From contig JAJFHC010000194.1 in the NCBI GenBank assembly GCA_021775835.1, positions 1 to 17,998 on the forward strand: DNA of 17,998 nt, in the 5' to 3' direction. The position numbers and the translations under genes were made by a program. This DNA comes from Hyphomicrobiales bacterium. GTDB lineage: Bacteria > Pseudomonadota > Alphaproteobacteria > Rhizobiales > JAJFHC01. Shown here one piece after another: positions 6,304-14,778 of the stretch (position 1 is the stretch's first letter; each line of letters begins with the position of its first letter). A model generated the notes under the pieces. That model was given only the letters and a program-made list of their open reading frames with translations. It was not told the DNA's origin and did no database searches.

Positions 6304-7311
6304 ATGTTGATCAGACTGATTTCTTCGATTGCCGCGTTCGTCGGCATATTCGCGAGCACCATCTTCGCGGCATACGCGGCAGACATAAAACCGGCCATCG
6401 TTTATGACCTGGGTGGACGCTTCGACAAATCCTTCAATGAAGGGGTCTACAACGGAGCGGAAAAATTCAAGAAGGACACTGGCGTCGAGTACCGGGATTT
6501 CGAGATTACCAATGACGCCCAGCGTGAACAGGCCCTGAGGAAATTCGCCCGCGGCGGGTTCAATCCGATTATCGCAGTCGGATTCTCGCACGGCGCCGCC
6601 GTGGAGAAAGTCGCCGGCGAGTACCCGGACACCAGTTTTACAATCATCGACATGGTGGTGGACAAACCGAACGTGAATTCCATCGTCTTCAAGGAACATG
6701 AAGGCAGCTATCTCGTCGGCGTTCTGGCCGCAATGGCCTCTGAATCCGGTAAGGTCGGCTTCGTCGGAGGCATGGACATTCCCCTTATCCGCCGGTTTGC
6801 CTGTGGCTATGTTGGAGGTGTCAAAGCCGCCAAGGGCAATGCGGAAGTCTTCCAGAACATGACCGGCACGACCGGGGCTGCCTGGTCTGACCCGGTCAAG
6901 GGTGGTGAGCTTGCCAAGTCGCAGTTTGGCCGTGGCGCTGACGTGGTCTATCACGCCGCCGGTGGCACCGGCCTCGGTGTTCTCCAGGCCGCAGCCGATG
7001 CCGGAAAGCTTGGCATAGGCGTCGACTCCAACCAGAACCACCTGCATCCGGGCAAAGTCCTGACATCCATGCTGAAGCGTGTCGACATTGCCGCCTATAC
7101 GACCTTCGAAAGCGCCATGAAAGGCACATTCAAACCGGGCGTACAGGTTATGGGGCTTGCCGAAGGCGGTGTCGGCTGGGCGCTTGACGACAATAACAAG
7201 GGTTTGCTCAACGACGCCATGATGGCTGCGGTAAAGCAGGCAAGCGATGACATCATTTCGGGCAAGATCAAGGTCCACGACTACATGTCCGACAAGAAGT
7301 GTCCGTACTGA
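6304..7311 (+). CDS. bmpA: BMP family (Med/PnrA-like) ABC transporter substrate-binding protein, probably nucleoside-binding
   Basis: The 335-residue protein starts with a signal peptide (hydrophobic 8-23, likely cut near AYA-AD at 25/26). It lacks a lipobox Cys, so it should be a free periplasmic protein. The body matches the BMP/PnrA family, with YDLGGRFDKSFNEGVYNGAEKF early, then AVGFSHG, IIDMVVD, GFVGGMD and VVYHAAGGTGLGVLQAA. PnrA-type proteins bind purine nucleosides and feed an ABC importer. Here the next three genes encode that importer, and the four after them degrade nucleosides, which makes nucleosides the likely cargo. AGGGAGGA sits five bases before the ATG. It is the first gene of the operon; the next gene starts 40 bases after its stop. 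Confidence 0.9.
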   Translation: MLIRLISSIAAFVGIFASTIFAAYAADIKPAIVYDLGGRFDKSFNEGVYNGAEKFKKDTGVEYRDFEITNDAQREQALRKFARGGFNPIIAVGFSHGAAVEKVAGEYPDTSFTIIDMVVDKPNVNSIVFKEHEGSYLVGVLAAMASESGKVGFVGGMDIPLIRRFACGYVGGVKAAKGNAEVFQNMTGTTGAAWSDPVKGGELAKSQFGRGADVVYHAAGGTGLGVLQAAADAGKLGIGVDSNQNHLHPGKVLTSMLKRVDIAAYTTFESAMKGTFKPGVQVMGLAEGGVGWALDDNNKGLLNDAMMAAVKQASDDIISGKIKVHDYMSDKKCPY

Positions 7312-7351
7312 CAGGGCGGATGCCTGCCAAATTCAGGGAGGTGTCCGGATC

Positions 7352-8890
7352 ATGAGTGACCCGGGCGCCTCCCCTGCCATAACCCTGACCGGGATCAACA
7401 AGAGCTTCGGACCGGTTCGCGCCAACAGGGACATTTCCCTGACGGTCGGGAAAGGCACGATACACGGCATTGTTGGGGAGAATGGTGCCGGCAAATCAAC
7501 GCTCATGTCGATTCTCTACGGCTTCTACAGGGCGGATTCCGGCACCATCCTGATCGATGGCAAGCACCACGACATTCACTCTCCCGACGATGCCATCGCC
7601 GCCGGCTTCGGCATGGTGCACCTGCACTTCATGCTGGTTGACCCGTTCACCGTCCTGGAGAATGTCATTCTCGGTGCCGAAGGCGGTCTGACCCTGAAGA
7701 AAGGCCTGGCCCGTGCCAGACAGGAACTGGAACGCCTGGAGGCGGACTACGGGCTGGAAGTGCCGCTCGACACGCCTGTCGAACAATTGACCGTCGGCCT
7801 CCAGCAGCGCGTCGAGATACTGAAGGCGCTTTTCCGCGGCGCCCGCATTCTGATTCTGGATGAACCGACCGGCGTCCTGACACCTCCGGAAGCCGATCAC
7901 CTGTTCCGCATTCTTCAGCAACTCAAGGACCAGGGCAAAACCATCATCCTGATCACGCACAAGCTGCGCGAGATCATGGCCGTGACGGACACCGTATCGG
8001 TGATGCGCGGTGGAGAGATGGTCGACACCCTCAAGACCAGCGACGCGACGCCTGAACGTCTGGCCGAACTGATGGTCGGCCGCAGGGTGCTCCTGCAGGT
8101 TGAAAAAGGCGACGCCGATCCAGGCCAAGCGGTCCTCGCGGTCCGCGATCTTGACGTCGTCGACGATAACGGCGTCACGCGGGTGAGCGGTGTATCGCTA
8201 TCGGTAAATGCTGGCGAAATCGTCGGCATCGCCGGTGTTGCTGGAAATGGCCAGAGCGAATTGATCGAGGCCATCACAGGCATCGGCCGCTTTACCTCCG
8301 GTTCAATCGAAATCAATGGCACCGGCATGGACCGCAAGGGCCGCAATGCCCGCGCTTCGCGTGAGCGGGGCCTGGCCCATGTACCCGAAGACCGCCAGCG
8401 CATGGGCCTCGTCACGCCTTTCGAGGCAAATGAAAACGTCATCCTCGGTTACCATGACGACGCACTTTATCAGCGCGGCCTGTTTCTCAATCGTGAAGCG
8501 ATCATCGAAGATACCGCGGGAAAAATGGAAAAATACGATGTGCGTCCCCGTGACCCGGCGCTCAAGGCAGCGCTGTTTTCGGGGGGCAACCAGCAGAAAA
8601 TTGTGCTGGCACGCGAGATCGAACATGACCCTGATCTTCTGATCGTCGGACAACCGACCCGCGGTGTCGACATCGGGGCCATCGAGTTCATTCACAAACG
8701 CCTGGTGGAACTAAGGGATCAGGGCAAGGCCATCTTGCTGATTTCCGTTGAACTGGATGAGATCAGGGCACTTTCGGACCGTATCGTCGTGATGTTTGCC
8801 GGCCGGATCGTCGGGGAACGCGGCCCCACTGCAGGCGAAGGTGAACTTGGCCTTCTCATGGCAGGCGTCGCGGAAGGAGACGCAACATGA
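7352..8890 (+). CDS. nupA: Nucleoside ABC transporter, duplicated ATPase subunit
   Basis: The 512-residue protein has two ABC modules in tandem, as in RbsA, YufO and NupA. Module 1 has Walker [10 protein letters not shown] (42-50), a signature-like [11 protein letters not shown] (146-156), Walker B ILILDEPT (166-173) and His203 of the H-loop. Module 2 is degenerate as usual: GVAGNGQSE at 295-303 lacks the Walker Lys, while FSGGNQQK (409-416) is intact and [10 protein letters not shown] replaces the catalytic acid. An unusual point is the Q-loop of module 1. It reads MVHLHFML, with Leu91 where Gln is expected. AGGGAGGTG at 7335-7343 fixes the start at 7352; the frame is open to 7247 without family match. 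The stop overlaps the next start (ATGA), suggesting translational coupling. It energises uptake by the two permeases that follow. Confidence 0.93.
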   Translation: MSDPGASPAITLTGINKSFGPVRANRDISLTVGKGTIHGIVGENGAGKSTLMSILYGFYRADSGTILIDGKHHDIHSPDDAIAAGFGMVHLHFMLVDPFTVLENVILGAEGGLTLKKGLARARQELERLEADYGLEVPLDTPVEQLTVGLQQRVEILKALFRGARILILDEPTGVLTPPEADHLFRILQQLKDQGKTIILITHKLREIMAVTDTVSVMRGGEMVDTLKTSDATPERLAELMVGRRVLLQVEKGDADPGQAVLAVRDLDVVDDNGVTRVSGVSLSVNAGEIVGIAGVAGNGQSELIEAITGIGRFTSGSIEINGTGMDRKGRNARASRERGLAHVPEDRQRMGLVTPFEANENVILGYHDDALYQRGLFLNREAIIEDTAGKMEKYDVRPRDPALKAALFSGGNQQKIVLAREIEHDPDLLIVGQPTRGVDIGAIEFIHKRLVELRDQGKAILLISVELDEIRALSDRIVVMFAGRIVGERGPTAGEGELGLLMAGVAEGDAT

Positions 8891-9999
8891 GCGAGCCCGC
8901 AGGAGACCTCCCGCGCTGGATGACGGTTGCCCTGTTGCCCGCTCTGAATGTCGCGGCAGCTTTTGTGGTATCGGGTCTTGTGGTTCTGCTGATCGGCGAA
9001 AACCCCTGGGAAGTGACCAAGATTCTGGTTTTCGGAGCTTTCGGTTTCGGCGAAGGCATTGGCTACACCCTCTTCTACACCACCAATTTCATCTTTACCG
9101 GTCTTGCCTTTGCCATCGCCTTCAAGGCCGGTCTATTCAACATCGGCGCAGAAGGCCAGGCCTATATCGCGGGGCTCGGTGTCGCCGTCGTCTGCCTCTA
9201 CTTCGAAGCACTGCCGACATTTGTGCTCATCCCCCTGGCCATCATCGCGGCGGCCATCTTCGGCGCAGCCTGGTCGTTCATCCCCGGCTGGCTCCAGGCC
9301 CATCGCGGCAGTCATGTGGTCATCACGACCATCATGTTCAATTTCATTGCCGCTTCGGTCATGGTCTATCTTCTGGTCAATGTGCTGGCCCCTGCAGACT
9401 CGATGCAACCGGAATCGAAGACCTTCGCCGACCATGCCCGCCTGCCCTTCCTCCATGAAGTCGCCGGCTGGATCGGCATCACCATTCCCAAGTCGCCGGT
9501 GAACCTGTCTCTCATCTGGGCGCTTGTCTGCTGTGTTTTCGTCTGGGCGCTGATCTGGCACACACGGTTTGGCTACGCCCTGCGCACGGTCGGCACCAAT
9601 CCGGTGGCGGCAGTCTATGCCGGCATGCCGTCCAGGCGCCTCGTGGTGATCGCCATGATGCTGTCCGGCGGCCTGGCCGGGTTCATGGCGTTAAACGAAA
9701 TCATGGGCTCCCAGCATCGACTGATCCTCGATTTCACCGCCGGTTACGGTTTCGTCGGCATTGCCGTCGCCCTCATGGGCCGCTCCCATCCCTTAGGAAT
9801 CGTTTTCGCTGCCCTGCTGTTCGGCGCCCTCTATCAGGGCGGTGCGGAACTGGCCTTCGAAAAACCAAAGATCACCCGCGACATGGTCGTGATCATCCAG
9901 GGGCTCATCGTCTTTTTCGCCGGCGCCCTGGAGCATTTCTTCAGGCCCCATCTGGTTCGCCTGTTCACTTCCCGCGCCGTCGCGCACCAGGGGGCTTGA
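8887..9999 (+). CDS. nupB: Nucleoside ABC transporter permease (BPD_transp_2 family), first subunit
   Basis: The 370-residue integral membrane protein has many hydrophobic segments, including about 13-36, 66-80, 92-106, 112-134, 147-166, 205-225, 252-270, 286-298, 303-316 and 333-350. Family landmarks are FNIGAEGQ (84-91), RGSHVVITTIMFNFIA (140-155) and RTVGTNPVAAVYAGM (233-247), the cytoplasmic coupling region. It resembles YufP/NupB-type permeases that pair with a second, shorter permease. The ATG overlaps the ATPase stop by 4 bases, with AAGGAG inside the end of the ATPase gene. The next permease starts 4 bases after its stop. Together they should form the inner-membrane channel for nucleosides. 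Confidence 0.9.
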   Translation: MSEPAGDLPRWMTVALLPALNVAAAFVVSGLVVLLIGENPWEVTKILVFGAFGFGEGIGYTLFYTTNFIFTGLAFAIAFKAGLFNIGAEGQAYIAGLGVAVVCLYFEALPTFVLIPLAIIAAAIFGAAWSFIPGWLQAHRGSHVVITTIMFNFIAASVMVYLLVNVLAPADSMQPESKTFADHARLPFLHEVAGWIGITIPKSPVNLSLIWALVCCVFVWALIWHTRFGYALRTVGTNPVAAVYAGMPSRRLVVIAMMLSGGLAGFMALNEIMGSQHRLILDFTAGYGFVGIAVALMGRSHPLGIVFAALLFGALYQGGAELAFEKPKITRDMVVIIQGLIVFFAGALEHFFRPHLVRLFTSRAVAHQGA

Positions 10000-10003
10000 A
10001 GAC

Positions 10004-10972
10004 ATGGACTTCCATTCCCTCACGCTCATCATCGACTCCGCCCTGCGCCTGACCGTACCTCTGCTGTTCGCCTGCCTGGCCGGTCTCTATTCCGAGAAAT
10101 CCGGGATCTTCGACATCGGGCTGGAAGGCAAGATGCTGGCGGCAGCCTTCGCGGCCGGGACAATAGCGGCCATCAGCGGTTCGGCATGGGCGGGTCTATT
10201 GGCTGCCGTTCTGACATCGGTGGCTTTTGCACTGCTGCACGGGTTCGCCTGCATCACTCACCGCGGCAACCAGATTGTCTCCGGCGTCGCGATCAACATA
10301 CTGGCAGTCGGCCTCACGGCCCAACTGGGAGCCAGTTGGTTCAGTCAGGGAGGGCAAACGCCTCATCTGGGCAATGACGCGCGTTTTCTTGAGTTGAACT
10401 GGCCGGGAGCAACGGCTCTGTCGGAAGTCCCAATTCTGGGAACGTTCTATGCAGAAGTCGTGTCCGGCCACAACATCCTCGTCTATCTGGCCTTTCTGGC
10501 GGTTCCGTTGACCTGGTGGATCGTCTACCGGACACGGTTCGGCCTGCGGCTCAGAGCCGTCGGCGAAAACCCGGCCGCCACCGATACTGCAGGTATTTCC
10601 GTAACCTGGCTTCGCTATCGCGCTGTCATTTGCTGCGGCATCCTCTGCGGCTTTGCCGGCGCTTATCTCTCTATCGCCCAGAGCGCGAACTTCATCCGTG
10701 ACATGACTGCCGGAAAGGGATTTATCGCGCTTGCCGCCTTGATATTTGCCAAATGGCGTCCGGTTCAGGCCATGGGTGCATGTTTCCTGTTCGGGCTGTT
10801 GGACGCCGTGGCCATCCGCCTGCAGGGAACCGAGATCGCGGGCATCGGAACCGTGCCGGTTCAATTGATCCAGGCTATACCCTATGTTCTGACGGTCGCG
10901 TTGCTGGCAGGATTCGTCGGCCGTGCCACGCCACCACGCGCCGGCGGCGTCGCCTACGTGAAAGAGAAATAG
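10004..10972 (+). CDS. nupC: Nucleoside ABC transporter permease (BPD_transp_2 family), second subunit
   Basis: The 322-residue permease pairs with the preceding one, like YufQ/NupC. It has hydrophobic helices through most of its length. Landmarks are YSEKSGIFDIGLEGKML (29-45), THRGNQIVSGVAINIL (85-100) and RAVGENPAATDTAGI, a coupling motif parallel to that in the first permease. It begins 4 bases after nupB with only a weak GGGGG upstream, so translation is probably coupled. Its TAG stop at 10970-10972 is 2 bases before the cytidine deaminase ATG. This physical linkage of transport to nucleoside breakdown is the main evidence for the substrate class. Confidence 0.9.
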   Translation: MDFHSLTLIIDSALRLTVPLLFACLAGLYSEKSGIFDIGLEGKMLAAAFAAGTIAAISGSAWAGLLAAVLTSVAFALLHGFACITHRGNQIVSGVAINILAVGLTAQLGASWFSQGGQTPHLGNDARFLELNWPGATALSEVPILGTFYAEVVSGHNILVYLAFLAVPLTWWIVYRTRFGLRLRAVGENPAATDTAGISVTWLRYRAVICCGILCGFAGAYLSIAQSANFIRDMTAGKGFIALAALIFAKWRPVQAMGACFLFGLLDAVAIRLQGTEIAGIGTVPVQLIQAIPYVLTVALLAGFVGRATPPRAGGVAYVKEK

Positions 10973-10974
10973 CC

Positions 10975-11364
10975 ATGGCAATTGACCTTTATCTGGCAGC
11001 GCTACAGGCAATGGAGAAATCCCATTCGCCTTATTCCCGATTTCCCGTCGGCGCCGCAATCCGGTCCAACACGGGTGCGATTTATTCCGGCTGTAACATC
11101 GAGAACGCAAGCTTTCCGGAAGGCTGGTGCGCAGAGACGTCTGCGATTGCCCATATGATCATGGGCGGCGACACCGCCATCACGGAAATAGCCGTCGTCG
11201 CAAAACGCAAACCCCTGATCACACCGTGCGGGGGATGCCGTCAGAGGATTGCCGAATTCGCTGATCCGGCGACCGTCGTTCACCTGTGCGGCAAGGATGG
11301 CATAGAAGAGTCAGTCGCCCTGGGCGACCTGCTGCCAAAGGCATTCGGACAGGAGGCGCTGTAA
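10975..11364 (+). CDS. cdd: Cytidine deaminase
   Basis: The 129-residue enzyme hydrolyses cytidine and deoxycytidine to uridine and deoxyuridine plus ammonia. It is of the short homotetrameric type. The zinc site is visible: C52-A53-E54 in WCAETSAI, with E54 as the proton shuttle, and C85-xx-C88 in PCGGCRQ. Substrate-binding N42 and E44 lie in NIENAS, and the N-terminal SPYSRFPVGAA is also typical. The start at 10975 follows the permease stop by 2 bases; an open frame back to 10753 lies within the permease gene and is not used. The product uridines can be split by the phosphorylases encoded next. Confidence 0.95.
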   Translation: MAIDLYLAALQAMEKSHSPYSRFPVGAAIRSNTGAIYSGCNIENASFPEGWCAETSAIAHMIMGGDTAITEIAVVAKRKPLITPCGGCRQRIAEFADPATVVHLCGKDGIEESVALGDLLPKAFGQEAL

Positions 11365-12171
11365 GTGTCCGGGCAAGCCGCTGATATCGTACGCCGACAC
11401 ATGGGGGACGCCTCCCCCGACATCGCCATCGTTCTGGGCTCAAGCGTTTGCCGGATGGCAGATGCCGTGGATGTCGTCTGCACAATCCCCTATGGAGACC
11501 TTGCGGGGTTTCCGGTGCCGTCGGTGTCCGGACATTCCGGCGAACTGATCGTGGGTCGGCTTGGCGGTCGCGAGGTCATTGTTCTGAAAGGCCGTGTCCA
11601 TGCCTATGAGACAGGGCACACCGATGTCATGCGACCGGTCATTGAAACACTTGCGGCGCTCGATGTGCACACTGTCCTCCTGACGAACGCGGCAGGTTCT
11701 CTCCACAACGACGTAGGCCCGGGACGCCTTATGCTGATTGATGACCATATCAATTTCGCCTGCGCCAATCCACTTGTAGGCGAGTCAGGTGATGCGGGCT
11801 TTGTTTCGATGACGAATGCCTATGATTCAGATCTTCGCAAATCCATGCGTGACGCCGCCGGTGACATAGGACTGGCCCTGGCGGAAGGCACGTATGTTTG
11901 GTTTTCCGGACCGTCTTTCGAAACCCCCGCTGAAATCAAAGCGGCCCGGATCCTCGGCGCCGACGCTGTGGGCATGTCCACCGTGCCGGAGACCATTCTT
12001 GCCCGGCGGTATGGTCTCAAGGTTCTGGGACTGTCCGTCATCACGAACCTCGCGGCAGGCATGGAAGGCAGCGCACCAAGCCACGACGAAACCAAACGCG
12101 AGGGTGCAAAGGCTACCAACGATCTTACCCGTCTCGTCACCAGGTTCATGGAGCGCACCGGAAATGACTGA
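11365..12171 (+). CDS. punA: Purine nucleoside phosphorylase, trimeric PNP type
   Basis: The 268-residue enzyme splits inosine, guanosine and their deoxy forms with phosphate to base and pentose-1-phosphate. It belongs to the low-molecular-mass PNP/MTAP family. Recognisable parts are GHSGELIVG (56-64), GRVHAYETG (76-84), LTNAAGS (106-112), GPSFETPAEI (182-191) with E187, VGMSTVPE (202-209) and VITNLAAG (225-232). N228 corresponds to the Asn that favours 6-oxopurines. The phosphate loop is unusual: LGSSVCR at 24-30 where family members usually read GSGLG, although the key Ser is kept. It starts with GTG directly after the cdd stop, with AGGAGG at 11351-11356, eight bases upstream. Its end overlaps the thymidine phosphorylase start by 8 bases. 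Confidence 0.92.
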   Translation: MSGQAADIVRRHMGDASPDIAIVLGSSVCRMADAVDVVCTIPYGDLAGFPVPSVSGHSGELIVGRLGGREVIVLKGRVHAYETGHTDVMRPVIETLAALDVHTVLLTNAAGSLHNDVGPGRLMLIDDHINFACANPLVGESGDAGFVSMTNAYDSDLRKSMRDAAGDIGLALAEGTYVWFSGPSFETPAEIKAARILGADAVGMSTVPETILARRYGLKVLGLSVITNLAAGMEGSAPSHDETKREGAKATNDLTRLVTRFMERTGND

Positions 12172-13498
12172 CTTGCTCCCCCAGGAATTCATCAGGCAAA
12201 AGCGTGACGACCAACCATTGTCTCCACGCGACATTGCCATTTTCGTTCAGGGCCTTGCAGACGGTACAATTTCCGAAGGACAGGCGGCGGCGTTCGCCAT
12301 GGCCGTCTTCTTCCGGGGCATGACACGCGACGAAGCCGTTGCCCTAACCCGGGCCATGCGGGATTCCGGAACGGTGATCGACTGGTCGAAAGAAAACCTC
12401 GACGGTCCGCTGGTCGACAAGCACTCAACCGGTGGGGTCGGCGACAATGTATCGCTCATGCTGGCCCCGATGCTTGCTGCCTGCGGCGCCTACGTCCCGA
12501 TGATCTCCGGACGAGGCCTGGGCCACACCGGCGGCACGCTCGACAAGCTGGATTCTATCCCCGGTTACCGGTCGCAACCTGACCTGTCGCAGTTCGCCCA
12601 GACAATACGGACCGCCGGTTGCGCCATCATCGGCCAGACCGATGATCTGGCCCCGGCAGACCGCAGGCTCTATGCCATCCGGGACATCACGGCGACGGTA
12701 GAGTCCATACCATTGATTACCGCCTCCATATTATCCAAGAAACTGGCGGCCGGACTCGACGCCCTTGTCCTCGATGTCAAGACCGGTTCCGGCGCCTTCA
12801 TGTCGGATGTGAACGATGCGCGGACCCTGGCATCGAGCCTCGTTGAAGTGGCCAATGGTGCTGGCCTGGCGACCACAGCCCTTATCACCGATATGAATGC
12901 GCCGTTGGCACCGGTAGCCGGCAATGCCGTCGAAGTGGCCTATGCCGCAAGCTACCTTGCAGGCGATACGAAGGATGAACGGTTGCACCGGATCAACCTG
13001 GCGCTCGGTGCAGAACTGCTGATGTCCACAGGCCTCGCCGAAACCACCTCGGCGGCGCACGGTCGACTGGACGACAGTCTGGCATCGGGCCGTGCCGCCG
13101 CGAAGTTCGATGCAATGGTCGCCGCATTGGGCGGTCCGCCAGGCTTCATCGAAAACCATCATGCCGATCTGCCTCAGGCGCCCATTCAGGTTCCGGTGTT
13201 CGCGGCGGAAAGCGGTGCAGTTGAAAGTGTCGACACCCGGGCCATAGGCATCGCCGTCATTGAACTGGGTGGCGGCCGGAGACGGGCTGACGACCAGATC
13301 GACCACGCTGTCGGTCTGACACACCTTGTCGGTCCGGGCGAGGTTGTCGATCGGGAACGGCCGCTGGCAACAATTCACGCGCGCAATGTTGATGACGTTG
13401 CCCGTGTCGATGAAATCGTTCAGAGAGCTTTCACAATCGGTACGGCAGGGGAACAGGGACCGGAAGTCCTGGAACGCATCACGGGCAACGATCCATGA
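12164..13498 (+). CDS. deoA: Thymidine phosphorylase
   Basis: The 444-residue enzyme (Escherichia coli DeoA has 440) converts thymidine or deoxyuridine and phosphate to base and deoxyribose-1-phosphate. The alignment with DeoA is obvious along the whole length. It includes KHSTGGVGD (86-94), the family signature [16 protein letters not shown] (115-130), [18 protein letters not shown] (173-190) and a GGGRRRADD turn near 370. R173, S188 and K192 match pyrimidine-contact residues of the Escherichia coli enzyme. The ATG at 12164 overlaps the end of punA by 8 bases; an open frame back to 11894 is inside punA and is not used. The stop overlaps the deoB start (ATGA). Confidence 0.96.
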   Translation: MTDLLPQEFIRQKRDDQPLSPRDIAIFVQGLADGTISEGQAAAFAMAVFFRGMTRDEAVALTRAMRDSGTVIDWSKENLDGPLVDKHSTGGVGDNVSLMLAPMLAACGAYVPMISGRGLGHTGGTLDKLDSIPGYRSQPDLSQFAQTIRTAGCAIIGQTDDLAPADRRLYAIRDITATVESIPLITASILSKKLAAGLDALVLDVKTGSGAFMSDVNDARTLASSLVEVANGAGLATTALITDMNAPLAPVAGNAVEVAYAASYLAGDTKDERLHRINLALGAELLMSTGLAETTSAAHGRLDDSLASGRAAAKFDAMVAALGGPPGFIENHHADLPQAPIQVPVFAAESGAVESVDTRAIGIAVIELGGGRRRADDQIDHAVGLTHLVGPGEVVDRERPLATIHARNVDDVARVDEIVQRAFTIGTAGEQGPEVLERITGNDP

Positions 13499-14718
13499 CA
13501 AGAGCTTTTCTGTTGATCCTCGATTCCTTCGGCATCGGCGGGGCGCCCGACGCTGCCGACTTTGGCGATGACGGCTCCAATACGCTCGGGCATATTGCGC
13601 AAGCCTGTGCCCAGTCTGCCGCAAAAGACGCCGAACGATCAGGACCGCTGCACCTTCCCAACCTGTGCTCCCTGGGACTCGGACACGCAGCACAATCGGC
13701 TTGCGGCACATGGCCCGAAGGGTTGGCCGAGGCACCGCAACTGGAGTCTGCGTCATGGGGCTACGCGGTCGAAACATCCAGGGGCAAGGACACACCGTCG
13801 GGACACTGGGAAATCGCCGGTGTCCCCGTCCTGTTCGACTGGGGGTACTTCCCCCGTACCCAGCCGGCCTTTCCCGCCGAATTGACCGCCACAATCATGA
13901 GACGCACAGGCCTGCCAGGAATCCTCGGAAATAAACATGCATCCGGCACGGATATAATCGCCGAGCTGGGGGACGAACACGTCCGGACCGGCAAACCGAT
14001 CTTCTACACGTCCGCCGATTCAGTGGTCCAGATCGCCTGCCATGAGGAGAGCTTCGGCCTGGAGCGTCTTCTGGCATTGTGCCGTATCACGCGCGAACAT
14101 GTAGACTCGCTGAACATAGGACGTGTGATTGCACGTCCTTTCCTCGGATCGGACGCCGCTTCCTTTGAACGCACCGGCAACCGTCGCGATTTCTCTGTGC
14201 CGCCACCGCAGCCCACTTTGCTTGACCACGCGTCGTCTGCCGGCCGCGATGTCATTTCCGTGGGCAAGATCGGCGATATCTATGCGCACTCGGGAACCGG
14301 CCGCATCGTCAAGGCAACCGGTAACGACGCCTTGTTCCAGGCAACCCTCGAGGCCGCCGACACACTTGATGACGGCGGTCTTGCGATTACCAATTTTGTC
14401 GATTTCGATTCCCTGTACGGCCACCGCCGCGACGTAATGGGCTACGCCGCAGCCCTTGAGACCTTCGACCGCCAGCTACCGGAATTCCTGGACAAACTTC
14501 GCCCTGGCGACATGGCCGTCCTGACTGCCGACCATGGCTGCGACCCCACCTGGCAGGGCACCGACCATACCCGCGAGTGCATCCCCGTACTGGCGGTCAT
14601 CCCCGGGCAAGCAGGCCGCGACATCGGCCGGCGGGACACTTTTGCAGACATTGGACAGACGCTGGCCCGGCACCTCGATCTGCCACCCCTGAAGCACGGA
14701 ACCGCCTGGTCCCAATAA
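13495..14718 (+). CDS. deoB: Phosphopentomutase
   Basis: The 407-residue enzyme, the same length as Escherichia coli DeoB, converts ribose- or deoxyribose-1-phosphate to the 5-phosphate. It belongs to the alkaline phosphatase superfamily with two manganese ions. Expected residues are present: D10 ([14 protein letters not shown]), T100 ([13 protein letters not shown]) as the phospho-acceptor, D305 and H310 ([10 protein letters not shown]), D346 and H347 (TADHGCDP), and H358 (TDHTRE). It is the last gene of the operon and starts within the deoA stop, with a weak ACGGGC upstream, so translational coupling is likely. Deoxyribose-5-phosphate aldolase (deoC), the usual next step, is not in the window. 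Confidence 0.97.
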   Translation: MTRAFLLILDSFGIGGAPDAADFGDDGSNTLGHIAQACAQSAAKDAERSGPLHLPNLCSLGLGHAAQSACGTWPEGLAEAPQLESASWGYAVETSRGKDTPSGHWEIAGVPVLFDWGYFPRTQPAFPAELTATIMRRTGLPGILGNKHASGTDIIAELGDEHVRTGKPIFYTSADSVVQIACHEESFGLERLLALCRITREHVDSLNIGRVIARPFLGSDAASFERTGNRRDFSVPPPQPTLLDHASSAGRDVISVGKIGDIYAHSGTGRIVKATGNDALFQATLEAADTLDDGGLAITNFVDFDSLYGHRRDVMGYAAALETFDRQLPEFLDKLRPGDMAVLTADHGCDPTWQGTDHTRECIPVLAVIPGQAGRDIGRRDTFADIGQTLARHLDLPPLKHGTAWSQ

Positions 14719-14726
14719 CTGCCGTC

Positions 14727-14778
14727 TCTAGAGCATCTCCGGCCCATATGGAACCATTTGGGTCGGACATGCTCTAGA
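14727..14778. repeat. 52-bp intergenic palindromic element between deoB and the amidase gene
   Basis: Two 25-base arms (14727-14751 and 14754-14778) flank AA. The outer TCTAGAGCAT pairs perfectly with ATGCTCTAGA. The inner TCCGGCCCATATGG pairs with CCATTTGGGTCGGA at 12 of 14 positions, plus one G-U. Only C14737/C14768 and T14747/T14758 fail to pair. The form recalls the abundant CTAGAGCAT-type intergenic palindromes of rhizobia and relatives. The TAG stop of the amidase (14774-14776) lies inside the right arm. No T-run follows on either strand, so classic rho-independent termination is not shown. A stabilising 3' hairpin for both convergent transcripts is possible. Confidence 0.75.

Noticed and set aside
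6256..7278. A 340-codon open frame on the minus strand opposite the BMP protein gene
   Set aside because: The plus strand encodes a complete BMP protein with signal peptide and ribosome binding site; the antisense product has no domain.
7247..7351. N-terminal extension of the nucleoside transporter ATPase
   Set aside because: It overlaps the end of the BMP gene, lacks family similarity, and AGGGAGGTG directly supports the ATG at 7352.
12731..13894. A 387-codon open frame on the minus strand across deoA and deoB
   Set aside because: It is antisense to two unmistakable enzymes and its translation is low-complexity and Arg/Cys-rich.
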